Positions 40,510 to 50,240 of a DNA stretch of 64,000 nucleotides are shown one piece after another. The notes under the pieces are model-generated. The model was given only the letters and a program-made list of their open reading frames with translations. It did no database searches and was not told where the DNA came from. The position numbers and the translations under genes were made by a program. Within the stretch, counting starts at the first letter, position 1, and the number at the start of each line of letters is the position of its first letter. This DNA comes from Leptospira biflexa serovar Patoc strain 'Patoc 1 (Paris)' (GTDB taxonomy: Bacteria > Spirochaetota > Leptospiria > Leptospirales > Leptospiraceae), in the NCBI RefSeq assembly GCF_000017685.1, contig NC_010602.1, positions 1,443,501 to 1,507,500 on the forward strand. The letters run 5' to 3'.

Positions 40510-41235
40510 TTAGCGGTCGATTAAATCGAGGGCTTTCGCATCAGCTTCTGGGTACTTTGCCAAATACTCCGAAACAATTTTCTTTTTTCCATCCAATCGA
40601 TCCAAATGGGTTTCGATGATTTGGCCAAAGTCTAGTTTCCCAGTCACAATTTGGTACCTTTCGGTTTCGATGGTTCCTAAATCCAAGTCCACCGGGACTT
40701 CGTTTGCTTTGTCTGCATATTCTTTTGCTTTTTCCCAATAGGGAATGGCTTCCTTATAAAAACTTTCAGCCACTCCAAAACTTTCCTTTAGTTCATGGGC
40801 AAAGTCGAGATTATAAAAATACACATGCCGTTTGTCAAATTTGGAAGCAATCCGCATATAAGACCGCATGATTTGGATATTGATGTGCATAAACATCAAG
40901 TTTCGGTATTTGTAGTATTCTTGTTCCGTTTTTGTTTCACATAATGCATGTTTGGGGTGTCGGAAACGTTTGTTTAATGCAATTTTTAGCCAATAGATAT
41001 TTTTACGAAGTTCGTTATCATTGTAATGTTGTTTTAAATTGTACAATTCATAAAAATCTTCTAAGTATTTGGGTTCCCATTTGTGTAATTTGTAAGGAAC
41101 CCAATCTGAAAATTTGGTATAAGGGCCATTTTTTTCATATTCATAATTGTAATCGATGTCTGTTTCCCAAGCACCGAGAGAAACCGAAAACAAGGATCCC
41201 AAAAATAATAAACTATAGAGAATTCCTTGTTTCAT
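40510..41235 (-). CDS. Exported helical protein of unknown function
   Basis: The 241-residue product has a signal peptide (YSLLFLGSLFSVSLGAWE) and a mature part rich in Tyr, Lys and Glu, mostly long helices (LYNLKQHYNDNELRKNIYWL, FYKEAIPYWEKAKEYADKAN). I do not recognise a family with confidence. The length and the Tyr/Lys-rich helical make-up are like the spirochaete flagellar coiling proteins FcpA/FcpB, periplasmic sheath proteins of Leptospira flagella, but this is only a resemblance. It lies 48 bases downstream of the OmpR-type pair on the same strand and may be cotranscribed. Confidence 0.7.
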   Translation of the reverse strand: MKQGILYSLLFLGSLFSVSLGAWETDIDYNYEYEKNGPYTKFSDWVPYKLHKWEPKYLEDFYELYNLKQHYNDNELRKNIYWLKIALNKRFRHPKHALCETKTEQEYYKYRNLMFMHINIQIMRSYMRIASKFDKRHVYFYNLDFAHELKESFGVAESFYKEAIPYWEKAKEYADKANEVPVDLDLGTIETERYQIVTGKLDFGQIIETHLDRLDGKKKIVSEYLAKYPEADAKALDLIDR

Positions 41236-41283
41236 CCCTTAGAGTATCGGTGGATTTTCCGAATTCCATAAGGCGGAAGTTGG

Positions 41284-41967
41284 TCATACCAAGGGTTGAA
41301 GAGGGCCTATCCATTGGTAACCCACACCCCTTACATTTCGGATGGATCCTTCCCCCAGGGCATCTCGCAGGCGCACAATGGCATTGTCGATGGTCCGTTC
41401 CGTTGGGAAACTGTCTTCCCCTACGATAAAATCCAAAATTTCCGAGCGGCTAAATACTTTTGCGGGATCTGTGAGGAGGAGGGCAAGTAGGGAACAATCT
41501 CGTTTGGAGAGAAGGGTGCTCGTTCCATCCTCGTTTTTAATCAGAAAGGAGTCCAAATGGATTTCTTTTGTATCCATTTTCCATTTTTGGCCATAATGCG
41601 GGCGGGTGAGGGAGATCACACGTTCCAAACGAATCAGGAATTCTTTTAAGTGAAAGGGTTTGGGAATGAATTCAGCAGCACCTAACTCAAAGCCGCGGAG
41701 TCGTTCCTGTGCCCCTGCTTGGGCTGTGAGGAATAAAAAAGGAAGGTCCTTTTCCTTTTTGACAATCATTTCCGCTAAATCAAATCCATTCCCATCAGGT
41801 AACCGTAAGTCGAGAACGACCAAATCAAAGGCATTTGGTCGGTAGAGGTTTTCAGCCTCGGAAATTGTTTTGGCCCACTCTACACGGTATTTGTCTTGTT
41901 CCAAACGTTCTTTTAAGGTTTCCCCGAGGCCCTCATCATCTTCTACGAGTAAAATTCTTGGTTTCAT
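41284..41967 (-). CDS. OmpR/PhoB-family response regulator
   Basis: The 227 residues form a receiver (ILLVEDDEGLGETL; phospho-acceptor Asp53 in VVLDLRLPDGNGFD; LFLTAQAG; FIPKPFHLKEF) and a winged-helix DNA-binding domain (LLALLLTDPAKVFSRSEIL, RTIDNAIVRLRDALG, NVRGVGYQW). It is coupled to its kinase by a four-base ATGA overlap. The targets are unknown. Confidence 0.93.
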   Translation of the reverse strand: MKPRILLVEDDEGLGETLKERLEQDKYRVEWAKTISEAENLYRPNAFDLVVLDLRLPDGNGFDLAEMIVKKEKDLPFLFLTAQAGAQERLRGFELGAAEFIPKPFHLKEFLIRLERVISLTRPHYGQKWKMDTKEIHLDSFLIKNEDGTSTLLSKRDCSLLALLLTDPAKVFSRSEILDFIVGEDSFPTERTIDNAIVRLRDALGEGSIRNVRGVGYQWIGPLQPLV

Positions 41968-42851
41968 GTGACCTCGTTCAAACTCAGTTTGACTTGAAAT
42001 CCGTACGAACTGTTCGGAAATTCTAATTTCCCTTTCATCTTTTCCATCAATTTTTTCACAATATAAAGTCCAATTCCGCTCCCACTGGTCTTTGAATGGC
42101 GTAAGAAAGGTAAGGTTAAGTGTTTTTTGTTACCTTGAAACCCGGACCCATTGTCTTCGAGTAAAAAACAAATTTGGTTTTTTACCTGGAAGATGGAAAG
42201 TTTGATTTGGTTTGCTTTTCCATGTCGTTTCGCATTGTCTGTTAAATTCTTTAACATCGCAAAAAATGCTTTTCTGTCGAGGTGTACTTTTTTTTGTAAT
42301 GGGATCGAAACATCCCAAATCAGGTCTGGCTCATGATGGGAATAGGATTCCTTTAATTCTTGTAAACTTAGAGTTTCTAGATATAAAGACTCACCTTGCA
42401 TGAGGCTTGCTAGGTAAAAAGCATTCCCCATTTGGGATTCTATCCTTTGGTTTTCCTTCCAAATTTTTTCTAGTTTTCGTTTGAGTTCAGGATTTGTTGT
42501 GGCTTCCAATAATACTTCGATTTGCAGCTGTAAGCTGGCGATAGGAGTTTTCATCTCGTGAGTGACGGTGGAAAAAAAATCAGCAATGAGTTTGGAACGT
42601 TTGTGGTCTCTATACGAAAGTACGGCTAGTGTCACTCCACCAAGTGTTAACATCGAAAGGAAAAACGATCCTTCCAGTTGCAACATCCGGTTCACACGAT
42701 TCAGTTCCAATTGCCTTTCCTGGCTGATTGAAATTTCTGAAATGGTTTTGGCTTGGCGAAACCCTAAAATCCACCACCAGACTCCGAGTGACAGAGTGAG
42801 GGAAAGCCATGCCAAAGAAAAAAACATACGAAATTGTGCAGATCCTCTCAA
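41964..42851 (-). CDS. Sensor histidine kinase
   Basis: The 295-residue kinase has two membrane helices (about 8-30 and 62-80) around a short 30-residue loop outside, so it lacks a classical sensor domain. The HisKA box [12 protein letters not shown] holds the phosphorylated His98; the N box is [14 protein letters not shown]1 is [12 protein letters not shown] and G2 is [13 protein letters not shown]. The gene pairs with the regulator downstream and diverges from the aldolase gene by about 100 bases. Confidence 0.92.
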   Translation of the reverse strand: MRGSAQFRMFFSLAWLSLTLSLGVWWWILGFRQAKTISEISISQERQLELNRVNRMLQLEGSFFLSMLTLGGVTLAVLSYRDHKRSKLIADFFSTVTHEMKTPIASLQLQIEVLLEATTNPELKRKLEKIWKENQRIESQMGNAFYLASLMQGESLYLETLSLQELKESYSHHEPDLIWDVSIPLQKKVHLDRKAFFAMLKNLTDNAKRHGKANQIKLSIFQVKNQICFLLEDNGSGFQGNKKHLTLPFLRHSKTSGSGIGLYIVKKLMEKMKGKLEFPNSSYGFQVKLSLNEVT

Positions 42852-42955
42852 TTTTGCCTCTCAAAACAAGATCAGGGTATGGGGGAAGACGACGAGCAAA
42901 AAAAGATGTTGTCACCTCGGGGGAACACGAGAATTTATTTTTAAGGAGAACAACT

Positions 42956-44020
42956 TTGAACTTCGACGAAATCTCGAAACATCTTGGAAACGACGCGGAA
43001 TCCCTCCTTGGATTCAAATCACCAAAAATAGCAAAAGAACTCATTCACGTACCTGGTAGCGACTGGGTAGACCGAATTTTTGCACCCACAGACAGGTCCA
43101 TCCCTGTTCTCAGAAGCATTCAAACTTTACTTGGCCATGGCCGACTCGGGGGAACTGGGTATGTATCCATTCTCCCAGTAGACCAAGGAATCGAACACTC
43201 CGCTGGAGCTTCGTTTGCAAAAAACCCAATTTACTTTGATGGCGAAAACATCATCAAACTGGCTATGGAAGGTGGTTGTAATGGTGTGGCAACGACACTC
43301 GGAGTACTCGGATCTGTGGCACGTAAGTATGCTCACAAAATCCCTTTCATTTTGAAGATCAACCACAACGAACTTCTCACATACCCGAACAAAAGTGAAC
43401 AAATCCTCTTTGCGACGGTAAAACAAGCACATGACCAAGGTTGTGTGGCAATTGGAGCAACGATTTATTTTGGTTCTGCTGATGCGGGTCGTGAGATCGT
43501 TGAGATTTCAAAAGTTTTCCAAATGGCACATGAACTAGGAATGGCAACCATCCTTTGGTGTTACATCAGAAACAATGCGTTCAAAAAAGACAAAGACTAC
43601 CATGTTTCTGCTGACCTCACTGGGCAAGCCAACCATTTAGGTGTCACCATCCAAGCGGATATCATCAAACAAAAGTTACCTGAAAACAATGGTGGATACA
43701 ATGTATTAAACCAAGAGTCTTCTTATGGTAAAACAGACAAACGAATCTACTCTGATTTGACTTCTGACCATCCGATTGACCTCACTCGTTACCAAGTAGC
43801 AAATTGTTACATGGGAAGAGCTGGACTAATCAATTCAGGTGGAGCTTCGGGTGAAAATGATTTACAAGATGCATTGAAAACAGCTGTCATCAACAAACGT
43901 GCTGGCGGAATGGGTCTCATTTCAGGAAGGAAAGCATTCCAAAAACCAATGAAAGATGGTGTGTCTTTACTTCACGCCATCCAAGACGTTTACCTATCAA
44001 AAGAAATCACAGTGGCTTAA
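42956..44020 (+). CDS. Class I fructose-bisphosphate aldolase (DhnA type)
   Basis: The aldolase splits fructose-1,6-bisphosphate in glycolysis through a Schiff-base lysine. I start it at TTG 42956, where AAGGAG is seven bases upstream; this gives 354 residues, near the 350 of E. coli FbaB. The frame is open upstream but has no Shine-Dalgarno. [15 protein letters not shown], the [11 protein letters not shown] motif and the lysine region [14 protein letters not shown] match FbaB. It is followed ten bases later by malQ, giving a sugar-metabolism pair. Confidence 0.93.
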   Translation: MNFDEISKHLGNDAESLLGFKSPKIAKELIHVPGSDWVDRIFAPTDRSIPVLRSIQTLLGHGRLGGTGYVSILPVDQGIEHSAGASFAKNPIYFDGENIIKLAMEGGCNGVATTLGVLGSVARKYAHKIPFILKINHNELLTYPNKSEQILFATVKQAHDQGCVAIGATIYFGSADAGREIVEISKVFQMAHELGMATILWCYIRNNAFKKDKDYHVSADLTGQANHLGVTIQADIIKQKLPENNGGYNVLNQESSYGKTDKRIYSDLTSDHPIDLTRYQVANCYMGRAGLINSGGASGENDLQDALKTAVINKRAGGMGLISGRKAFQKPMKDGVSLLHAIQDVYLSKEITVA

Positions 44021-44029
44021 ACAAAAGCA

Positions 44030-45751
44030 TTGGGATCTTTGATTCGTGTCAAACAAAGAAGGGCAGGGGTACTTGTATCTCTGCCCTCAATTGTTTCAGA
44101 GCATTCCTTTGAATGTGGGGACATTTATAGTTTATACCCACTCTGCGATTGGGCAAAAGACGTTGGCTTTAGCATCATCCAATTATTACCATTAAACGAT
44201 ACAGGATTCGGATACTCACCCTATAGTGCCATCTCTGCTTTTGCGATCGACCCTCTTTACATTTCCTTATACAAAATGGGACAAACGACCAGGTCTCGTA
44301 AAAAGGAAATCAAAACATTACACAACCATCCGAATCGCATTCGAAATGAAAAAATCAAAATCATTCGTGCCCATTATGAATCGCATCAAAAGGAAGCTCA
44401 AAAAGAAGCATTACAATTTTTAGAAACACAAACTTGGTGTTATTCCTATGTGACCTTCCGCGTTTTGTATGAAACGTTTGAAGGTAAAAATTGGTGGGAA
44501 TGGCCAAGTGAGTTTCAAAACCTTTCCTCTGCAAAAGATTATATCTTTAATGAAAAAAGAGAGGAAGCTCTCTTTTGGGTATACCTACAAAAAATCGCCT
44601 ATGATCAGTTATGTGGGGTAAAGTTGTATTGTGAAGATGTGGGAATATTTTTGAAAGGGGATATGCCGATTCTCACCTCCCGGAATTCTTGTGATGTTTG
44701 GGAACACCCGGATTACTTTATCATGGACTTACAGGCGGGTGCCCCTCCAGATCAATTTTCTGCCACAGGACAAAACTGGGGGTTTCCTGTTCTCAATTGG
44801 GATGCGTTAGAAAAGAACCATTACCGTTGGTGGAAGGATAGGCTTACCTATTTAGAACATTTTTTCCATCTCTATCGCATTGACCATGTGATTGGGATGT
44901 ATCGGATTTGGGCGATTCCAAAGGAAGATAAAACAGCGCAGAAAGGTTGGTTCCATCCTCAATTCGGAATTGAAACGAGTGAATTTTTAAATGTAGGAAT
45001 CAATCCGAAGTCCATGGAAGAGAAGGGCCTCATCCATGAGTTCAAACCCAATCATTATATTTTCTATTGGGATTTTTGGAAAGAGGAAAGTTATCAGTCC
45101 CTTCCTGAAGAAACCAAGGCAAAATTATTCCCTCTCTCCCAATTGCATATCACAGCAGAAGAAAAACATTGGCGGGAAGCGGGCGAAAAAATCTTAGAAA
45201 TTTTTGATTCGTTTTCATCGATGGTGCCTTGTGCGGAGGATTTGGGTTCTGTGCCCAGTTTCATTCGTGATTCTTTGTTTGAAAGGCAAATGATTGGCAT
45301 TGATGTAGTGCGTTGGACCAAATCCTTTACCACTGGGGAATTCATCGAAGAGGACAATTATAGGGATAATGCGATCTCTGTTTTATCGACACATGACACA
45401 AGTTTGGTGATGGATTGGTGGAAACACGAAGGGGACTTGGAATCCAAACTTCAGTTTTTCTTTGACAGAGTTGGAAAACCAAGACCCGAAACAGAAGACC
45501 AAATTTTAGAAGGGTTACTCGAATTTGTATTCCAAACCAAAAGTATCTTTAGCATCCAACTCTTTCAGGATTTGGCGCTCGGAATATCGGATGTCGTCGA
45601 GAATCCAGAAAAACACCGCATCAATTTGCCTGGAACCCCTGACCATTCCAATTGGACCTACCGGTTTCCTATCCTCATCGAAGAGTTTGCAAACAACTTC
45701 CAAAGGAATTTTACTATACGGAAACTCGTCCATTCTTCAGGTAGAATTTAG
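44030..45751 (+). CDS. malQ: 4-alpha-glucanotransferase (amylomaltase)
   Basis: MalQ moves glucan segments between maltodextrins (GH77 family). The 573 residues show YSPYSAISAFAIDP near residue 65, the nucleophile region IDHVIGMYRIWAIP near 285, the acid/base CAEDLGSVP near 402 and STHDTSLVMDWW near 453. The usual Arg-Tyr-Trp order at the nucleophile is slightly altered (RIDHVIGMYRI). The start TTG 44030 lies ten bases after the aldolase stop with no clear ribosome binding site; TTG 44039 is an alternative. Confidence 0.9.
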   Translation: MGSLIRVKQRRAGVLVSLPSIVSEHSFECGDIYSLYPLCDWAKDVGFSIIQLLPLNDTGFGYSPYSAISAFAIDPLYISLYKMGQTTRSRKKEIKTLHNHPNRIRNEKIKIIRAHYESHQKEAQKEALQFLETQTWCYSYVTFRVLYETFEGKNWWEWPSEFQNLSSAKDYIFNEKREEALFWVYLQKIAYDQLCGVKLYCEDVGIFLKGDMPILTSRNSCDVWEHPDYFIMDLQAGAPPDQFSATGQNWGFPVLNWDALEKNHYRWWKDRLTYLEHFFHLYRIDHVIGMYRIWAIPKEDKTAQKGWFHPQFGIETSEFLNVGINPKSMEEKGLIHEFKPNHYIFYWDFWKEESYQSLPEETKAKLFPLSQLHITAEEKHWREAGEKILEIFDSFSSMVPCAEDLGSVPSFIRDSLFERQMIGIDVVRWTKSFTTGEFIEEDNYRDNAISVLSTHDTSLVMDWWKHEGDLESKLQFFFDRVGKPRPETEDQILEGLLEFVFQTKSIFSIQLFQDLALGISDVVENPEKHRINLPGTPDHSNWTYRFPILIEEFANNFQRNFTIRKLVHSSGRI

Positions 45752-45841
45752 AAATTAGAATTTTTTTAAATTTTGACAGATTCGTTCAAGTGGAATCTTC
45801 CAAAATTTGGTAGAGTGGTAACCTACTCTGGAGGTTCCCAC

Positions 45842-46384
45842 TTGAGATTTGCAAAAGAGATGGCATTTTATTCTGCCTACCACCAAGAAAAACGAAATGT
45901 TTGGATTCATGTATTAGGTGTCCCCACAATAACCTTTACCTTATTTGTCGTACTCAGTCGTTTTTCCCTGTTTGAATGGAATGGATTCAATGCGTCTGCA
46001 TCGTTGCTCTTTACTGTCGCCGTGCTCGGTTACTACTATACTTTAGATGTATTTTTTGCCTTTCTTGCCACAATCCTCTTTGGTGGACTTTTTCTGACAG
46101 CCGAATGGATCACGACACAACTCCCATCCCAAACAGCATGGACCATCTTCGGAATTGGGCAAGTGATCGGTTGGGGTTCTCAGTTTTATGGACATTTTGT
46201 CTTTGAGAAAAGTAGGCCAGCTCTCTTTGACAATTTGTTCCAAGCCCTTGTGTCAGCTCCTCTCTTTGTTGTAGCGGATGTAGTTTTTGAATTGGGTTAC
46301 CGATTGGATTTAAAAAAAGCCGTGGATGATGAATTAAAACAAAAGGGAGTTTGGAAAGACTTTCGAGTCGAAAAAACGGCGTAA
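45842..46384 (+). CDS. Mpo1-like (DUF962) membrane protein
   Basis: The 180-residue product matches the Mpo1/YGL010w family: the start MAFYSAYHQEKRNVWIHVLG has the conserved His, and GQVIGWGSQFYGHFVFEKSRPA carries the second His motif. Yeast Mpo1 is an iron-dependent dioxygenase for 2-hydroxy fatty acids; the bacterial role is not known. About four membrane helices are present. I chose TTG 45842 because GGAGG is seven bases upstream. A longer frame from TTG 45773 has no ribosome binding site, and the family normally starts here. Confidence 0.8.
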   Translation: MRFAKEMAFYSAYHQEKRNVWIHVLGVPTITFTLFVVLSRFSLFEWNGFNASASLLFTVAVLGYYYTLDVFFAFLATILFGGLFLTAEWITTQLPSQTAWTIFGIGQVIGWGSQFYGHFVFEKSRPALFDNLFQALVSAPLFVVADVVFELGYRLDLKKAVDDELKQKGVWKDFRVEKTA

Positions 46385-46405
46385 GGATTCAATCCATGAA
46401 TTGGA

Positions 46406-47194
46406 TCAATTCGGTTCTGGGTTTGAATCACAAAAACAAACCTTAGTTAAATGAGACCCTCCCAAAAAAAGTGAGGGTTTCACTCCAAACATCTTTTTAA
46501 ACGTTCGGGATAAATGGGCCTGGTCGCTAAAACCAGCCGCATGAGATGCCGTCGTTAGATTTTCACCCCCCTGCAAAAGCCTTGCCGCAATGTGTAACCG
46601 TTGCCATAACAAATACTGGCGGAGTGGGATTCCCATATTCTCTTTGAATAGGTGCATGAAACGGTCTTTGGAAATCCCAGTTTCATTGGAGAGAACAGCC
46701 AAGCTGATGGGACTCGGGAGCGTGTTTTTGATCCTTCCAATTGCCAGATCAATCCTTGGATCCCATTCCCTGTTTTGTTTTTTGGATCCGAGCACTTCCA
46801 AAATTTGTTCATACACCAATCGCGCTTTCTCACAATTGAGATCTTCGGTAAACAACGGTTCAGACAAAATTTGGATGGTTTCAATGGTGTTTGGACTAAG
46901 CAGTGTATAGGAATCCTTCATTTCAATTTTTTTGAATTCATCCGATTTCGGATCCAATTGGATCACAACGATTTCTGTATCACTTGCTTCTAAACGATGG
47001 AAAAAATTAGGGGAGATGATGATCCCTTCTGTTTGGATGGTTTCATTTTCTTTGGTGGTCAAAAGGAATGGAGTTTGTTTGGAAACAAGGATGGATACAG
47101 CGTAGTGGGAATGTGGTTCTGTCACAAGCCCAAGGGTTCCAAGTAAGATCCGTTCTCCAAAGTAAAAAAGACTTCCTTTTCTTTTGCCATCCAT
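46406..47194 (-). CDS. AraC-family transcriptional regulator
   Basis: The 262 residues have an N-terminal beta-rich, cupin-like sensor part (PHSHYAVSILVSKQTPFLL) and a C-terminal double helix-turn-helix: ISLAVLSNETGISKDRFMHLF and LTTASHAAGFSDQAHLSRTF with the usual FKKMFGVKPS. The effector and the targets are unknown. It diverges from the transglutaminase-like gene by 49 bases, so that gene is the nearest candidate target. Confidence 0.9.
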   Translation of the reverse strand: MDGKRKGSLFYFGERILLGTLGLVTEPHSHYAVSILVSKQTPFLLTTKENETIQTEGIIISPNFFHRLEASDTEIVVIQLDPKSDEFKKIEMKDSYTLLSPNTIETIQILSEPLFTEDLNCEKARLVYEQILEVLGSKKQNREWDPRIDLAIGRIKNTLPSPISLAVLSNETGISKDRFMHLFKENMGIPLRQYLLWQRLHIAARLLQGGENLTTASHAAGFSDQAHLSRTFKKMFGVKPSLFLGGSHLTKVCFCDSNPEPN

Positions 47195-47243
47195 ATACTA
47201 AAAAAATCTTATCGAAGGTTTTGAAAAAGGCAAGGATTATCGA

Positions 47244-48995
47244 ATGAAACAATGGATTTTGTTTTTTTCCATTTTTATTGGGAGTGGATTTTTATTTGCC
47301 AAGGAACAGGGTGAATTTCCTTCCGATTGGACTTCCGTCTCACCTACGTTTTCCTATCCTTCCGTTTTTTCCTTCCCAGAATCGGAATCGGTGGAACTCT
47401 TTGAATCCCTTTTGCAGTCTCGGAACCATTTATACTTCCAAACGAGAACCAAAGAAAAACAAATTACCATTTATGAATACAATTTAGAGACGAAGGAAAT
47501 CCATCCAAAACCTTGGGACAAAGGAAAAATCCTTGGATGGACTGAGTGTAACAGTGAACTCTTAATTCAAACCAAACAGAAGTTATATGCTCTGCAACCA
47601 AAGTCTTGGGAAATCAAAAAGGAATACAACCTTCCTTCCCCATCTTCCAGTTGGAAAGACATCATTTGTTCGGGAGGAAATTTGGTTCGATTGGAGAAAG
47701 ACCAATTACAACAAGTCCACTTGGAAAGTTTGGAAGAAAGGCCTTTCCTCCCTCTCCCAATGAAATCGGTGCAAAGGATTGTGAAAGTAAATGAAACAGA
47801 AATTTTACTCATCTCATCCTTTTCTGGCAATACCATCCAGTTGTTTTCACTTCCCGACCAAAAGACAAAAAAGGAGTGGAAATTCCCAACAAACCACAGA
47901 GCCCTTTTCAAACTCACAAGTCTGAAGGAAGATCGATTTTTGGTATTTGATCCTATCACAAAGATTTATGGAGAATGGATTATGTTTGATGATCATATTT
48001 TCCCGATCGTTGGTCTCTCCAAACGTTCCGATGGCAAAGCAGTCAGATTTTCTCCGATTGAATCCACGATACAATACCAATTGGAACTTTCGGCTACAAG
48101 TGAGATCAGAGAAACCAAGTTGGTTGTGGTCCTTCCCAAAAAAGATACCTATTCGCAGGAATTGAGAGCGGAAACCTTCTATTCTCCGAGTGTCTTTGGA
48201 TTGGATGAAACGGGGAATCGCACCTTGATGTTCACCATACCCGCCATGAAAGAAGGGGAATCCAAACTTCTCTCTCTTTACCAAGGTAACCTCACACGTT
48301 ACAAAATCCATTGGAAACTGGATCCAAATTCTTTAGTCAATCGAGTGGAAAACGAATCCAAATTTCCAAATGAACTCCGCGATGATTGGTTTGTGAAACT
48401 AGAAGATCCAATTGTGGTGGGAAAAAGAGACGAACTTTTCCAAGGGAAAACGACTCTTTTGGAGATCCTTTCGGAAACAGCAAAGTATGTTTCAAGTATC
48501 CCTTACCAATCAGGGAAATTTGAAGCGGCTCCATATGTGATTTTAAAAAACAATGGTGGGTGCACGGAACATTCTTACGTCACCATGTCTTTGTTACGTG
48601 GTATGGGAATCCCAACACGTCTTGTTTGGAACTACTTGCCTACAGAGTCTTCGAGTGAGATGAGTTTCAATCATAAATATGTGGAAGTTTGGGTGGATGG
48701 ATTGGGATGGATTCCCTTGGAACCACTTGCTCCCCCTAAATCCAAACCTGGTGTGACCCATGCGAGGCATTTGGTATTTGCTGTTTTACCAAAGCCTACC
48801 CATCCCAAAATTGTGGGTGGGGACAGGTTAGTCCAAATTGCAAAAGACCAAATCCCACTCGGGAAACAATTAAAGATGAAACTGACGATCCTAAAAAAAG
48901 AAACAGGGGATCGATTGGAAGAGGAAATCGGCATCCAACCGAACCGAATCCGAACAAGGGCCATCCAAGCTGGTGAGGATCTCGTGGTTCCTTGA
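47244..48995 (+). CDS. Exported transglutaminase-like protein
   Basis: The 583-residue product has a signal peptide (FSIFIGSGFLFAKEQ). The first 340 mature residues show repeated short beta-like blocks (for example YALQPKSWEIKKEY, IQLFSLPDQKTKKEW) suggestive of a beta-propeller-like domain. The C-terminal part has the transglutaminase core: GGCTEHSYVTMSLLRGMGIP with the catalytic Cys near 433, MSFNHKYVEVWVD with the His near 470, and WIPLEPL, where the usual Asp is Glu. The role may be protease-like or peptide cross-linking at the surface. It is the only target-like gene next to the AraC regulator. Confidence 0.75.
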   Translation: MKQWILFFSIFIGSGFLFAKEQGEFPSDWTSVSPTFSYPSVFSFPESESVELFESLLQSRNHLYFQTRTKEKQITIYEYNLETKEIHPKPWDKGKILGWTECNSELLIQTKQKLYALQPKSWEIKKEYNLPSPSSSWKDIICSGGNLVRLEKDQLQQVHLESLEERPFLPLPMKSVQRIVKVNETEILLISSFSGNTIQLFSLPDQKTKKEWKFPTNHRALFKLTSLKEDRFLVFDPITKIYGEWIMFDDHIFPIVGLSKRSDGKAVRFSPIESTIQYQLELSATSEIRETKLVVVLPKKDTYSQELRAETFYSPSVFGLDETGNRTLMFTIPAMKEGESKLLSLYQGNLTRYKIHWKLDPNSLVNRVENESKFPNELRDDWFVKLEDPIVVGKRDELFQGKTTLLEILSETAKYVSSIPYQSGKFEAAPYVILKNNGGCTEHSYVTMSLLRGMGIPTRLVWNYLPTESSSEMSFNHKYVEVWVDGLGWIPLEPLAPPKSKPGVTHARHLVFAVLPKPTHPKIVGGDRLVQIAKDQIPLGKQLKMKLTILKKETGDRLEEEIGIQPNRIRTRAIQAGEDLVVP

Positions 48996-49031
48996 TGAGA
49001 CTCGGGAACCTACCGACTATGAGAAAATAAT

Positions 49032-50240
49032 TTACTTTCGCAAAACATAGTTTTCACCATTTTTGGGGCCTGACTTACGAATGAAGAGGCGTTTGTCGAC
49101 AGAAACACCAAGTAACACTTGGTAGATGTCAGTGAGAATTGGCCTGGAAGAATAATACCCGTGCCCAAGACCACCCACACCAAGAACGGGATCATCCACT
49201 TCGTTCACATTGATCACGTCCACACCGGAATACTTAAAACACATCCCAGCTCTTGGGGCACCATTTACTTTTTGAGAGGCAATGAGGGCATTGTCACCTG
49301 GAGAACAATACAAAGTGATTCGATCTGCTGATTTTGTGAGATCACCTAACAATAATTCAAATTCATTTTTGTCAAAGTCTGGTGCATTTAAAATGAGTTC
49401 CGAAATGAATTTGGATTTTCCCGATTTTGAAAGGGAAGCAATCGATGGCAAGACCACTTGGTGACCCATACTATGAACGACGAGTTGGATTTTTTTTCCA
49501 GTGGACGTGATGGAACTTAGAAAATTAGCAAAAGGTTCCCTGTTGATTTTGGCTTCCGTGAAATTCAAATCATAAGTAGACTTCACCATCACTTGGCTAA
49601 GAATTCCAGGATCCGCACCTGCAGGCCAGGAATACACAACTACTTCACCTGGGAATTTGAGATCATATTTGATTTGGCCTGCCCGTAAGACAGCTTCATC
49701 AAAGTTCACATTGAATCCATGGACAAATACCAAAACCTCTTCACTCCCTGAGGATTTGAGTTTAGAGATAAATTCTTTTTCATCCGTATTCACCCTTCCT
49801 TTGAATTGAAAGAATGTATGTTTGTCTTGGTTATTGTCTAAAGAAATGTCACCAATGATATGTTTGGCGGGCACATTGACAATGCATAAGCCGTAGTGTG
49901 GGTTGATATCCGTGATAAAACCAAAACTATTGCCTTCACAGCGGTCTTTTGTTCCCATTTCTCTTCTGGTTGTGACAAAGTGAACATTTAAGTTTTTGGT
50001 TTCATCAAAGGGATCTGAAATTCGTTTGTTGATTTGTTCTCCAATTTTTGGTGTACAGGAAGCGAAACATAACAAAACAAATAAAATCGGAACCATAAGG
50101 AGCCATTTTGAAACCGATATTAAACCAAAATCGGAAACGGTAGGATGGGAAACCTGAGTAGGATGGCAATCGGATTCTAATGTGGAAGGAGAATCAATGT
50201 GATGTGATAGCAATAGATTTTGCGATGGTTTCTGTTTCAT
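49032..50240 (-). CDS. DUF900-type alpha/beta hydrolase, probable lipoprotein
   Basis: The 402 residues contain the DUF900 hydrolase pattern: EVLVFVHGFNVNFDEAVLRA near 178, VVVYSWPAG, and the nucleophile elbow LVVHSMGHQVV with Ser near 257. A late His candidate is GLGHGYYSS. The N-terminal part has a membrane segment (WLLMVPILFVLLCFASC) ending in a lipobox-like ASC at about 63, but the frame extends some 45 residues upstream. The long start shares ATGA with the M23 peptidase, so I keep it. The substrate is unknown. Confidence 0.75.
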   Translation of the reverse strand: MKQKPSQNLLLSHHIDSPSTLESDCHPTQVSHPTVSDFGLISVSKWLLMVPILFVLLCFASCTPKIGEQINKRISDPFDETKNLNVHFVTTRREMGTKDRCEGNSFGFITDINPHYGLCIVNVPAKHIIGDISLDNNQDKHTFFQFKGRVNTDEKEFISKLKSSGSEEVLVFVHGFNVNFDEAVLRAGQIKYDLKFPGEVVVYSWPAGADPGILSQVMVKSTYDLNFTEAKINREPFANFLSSITSTGKKIQLVVHSMGHQVVLPSIASLSKSGKSKFISELILNAPDFDKNEFELLLGDLTKSADRITLYCSPGDNALIASQKVNGAPRAGMCFKYSGVDVINVNEVDDPVLGVGGLGHGYYSSRPILTDIYQVLLGVSVDKRLFIRKSGPKNGENYVLRK

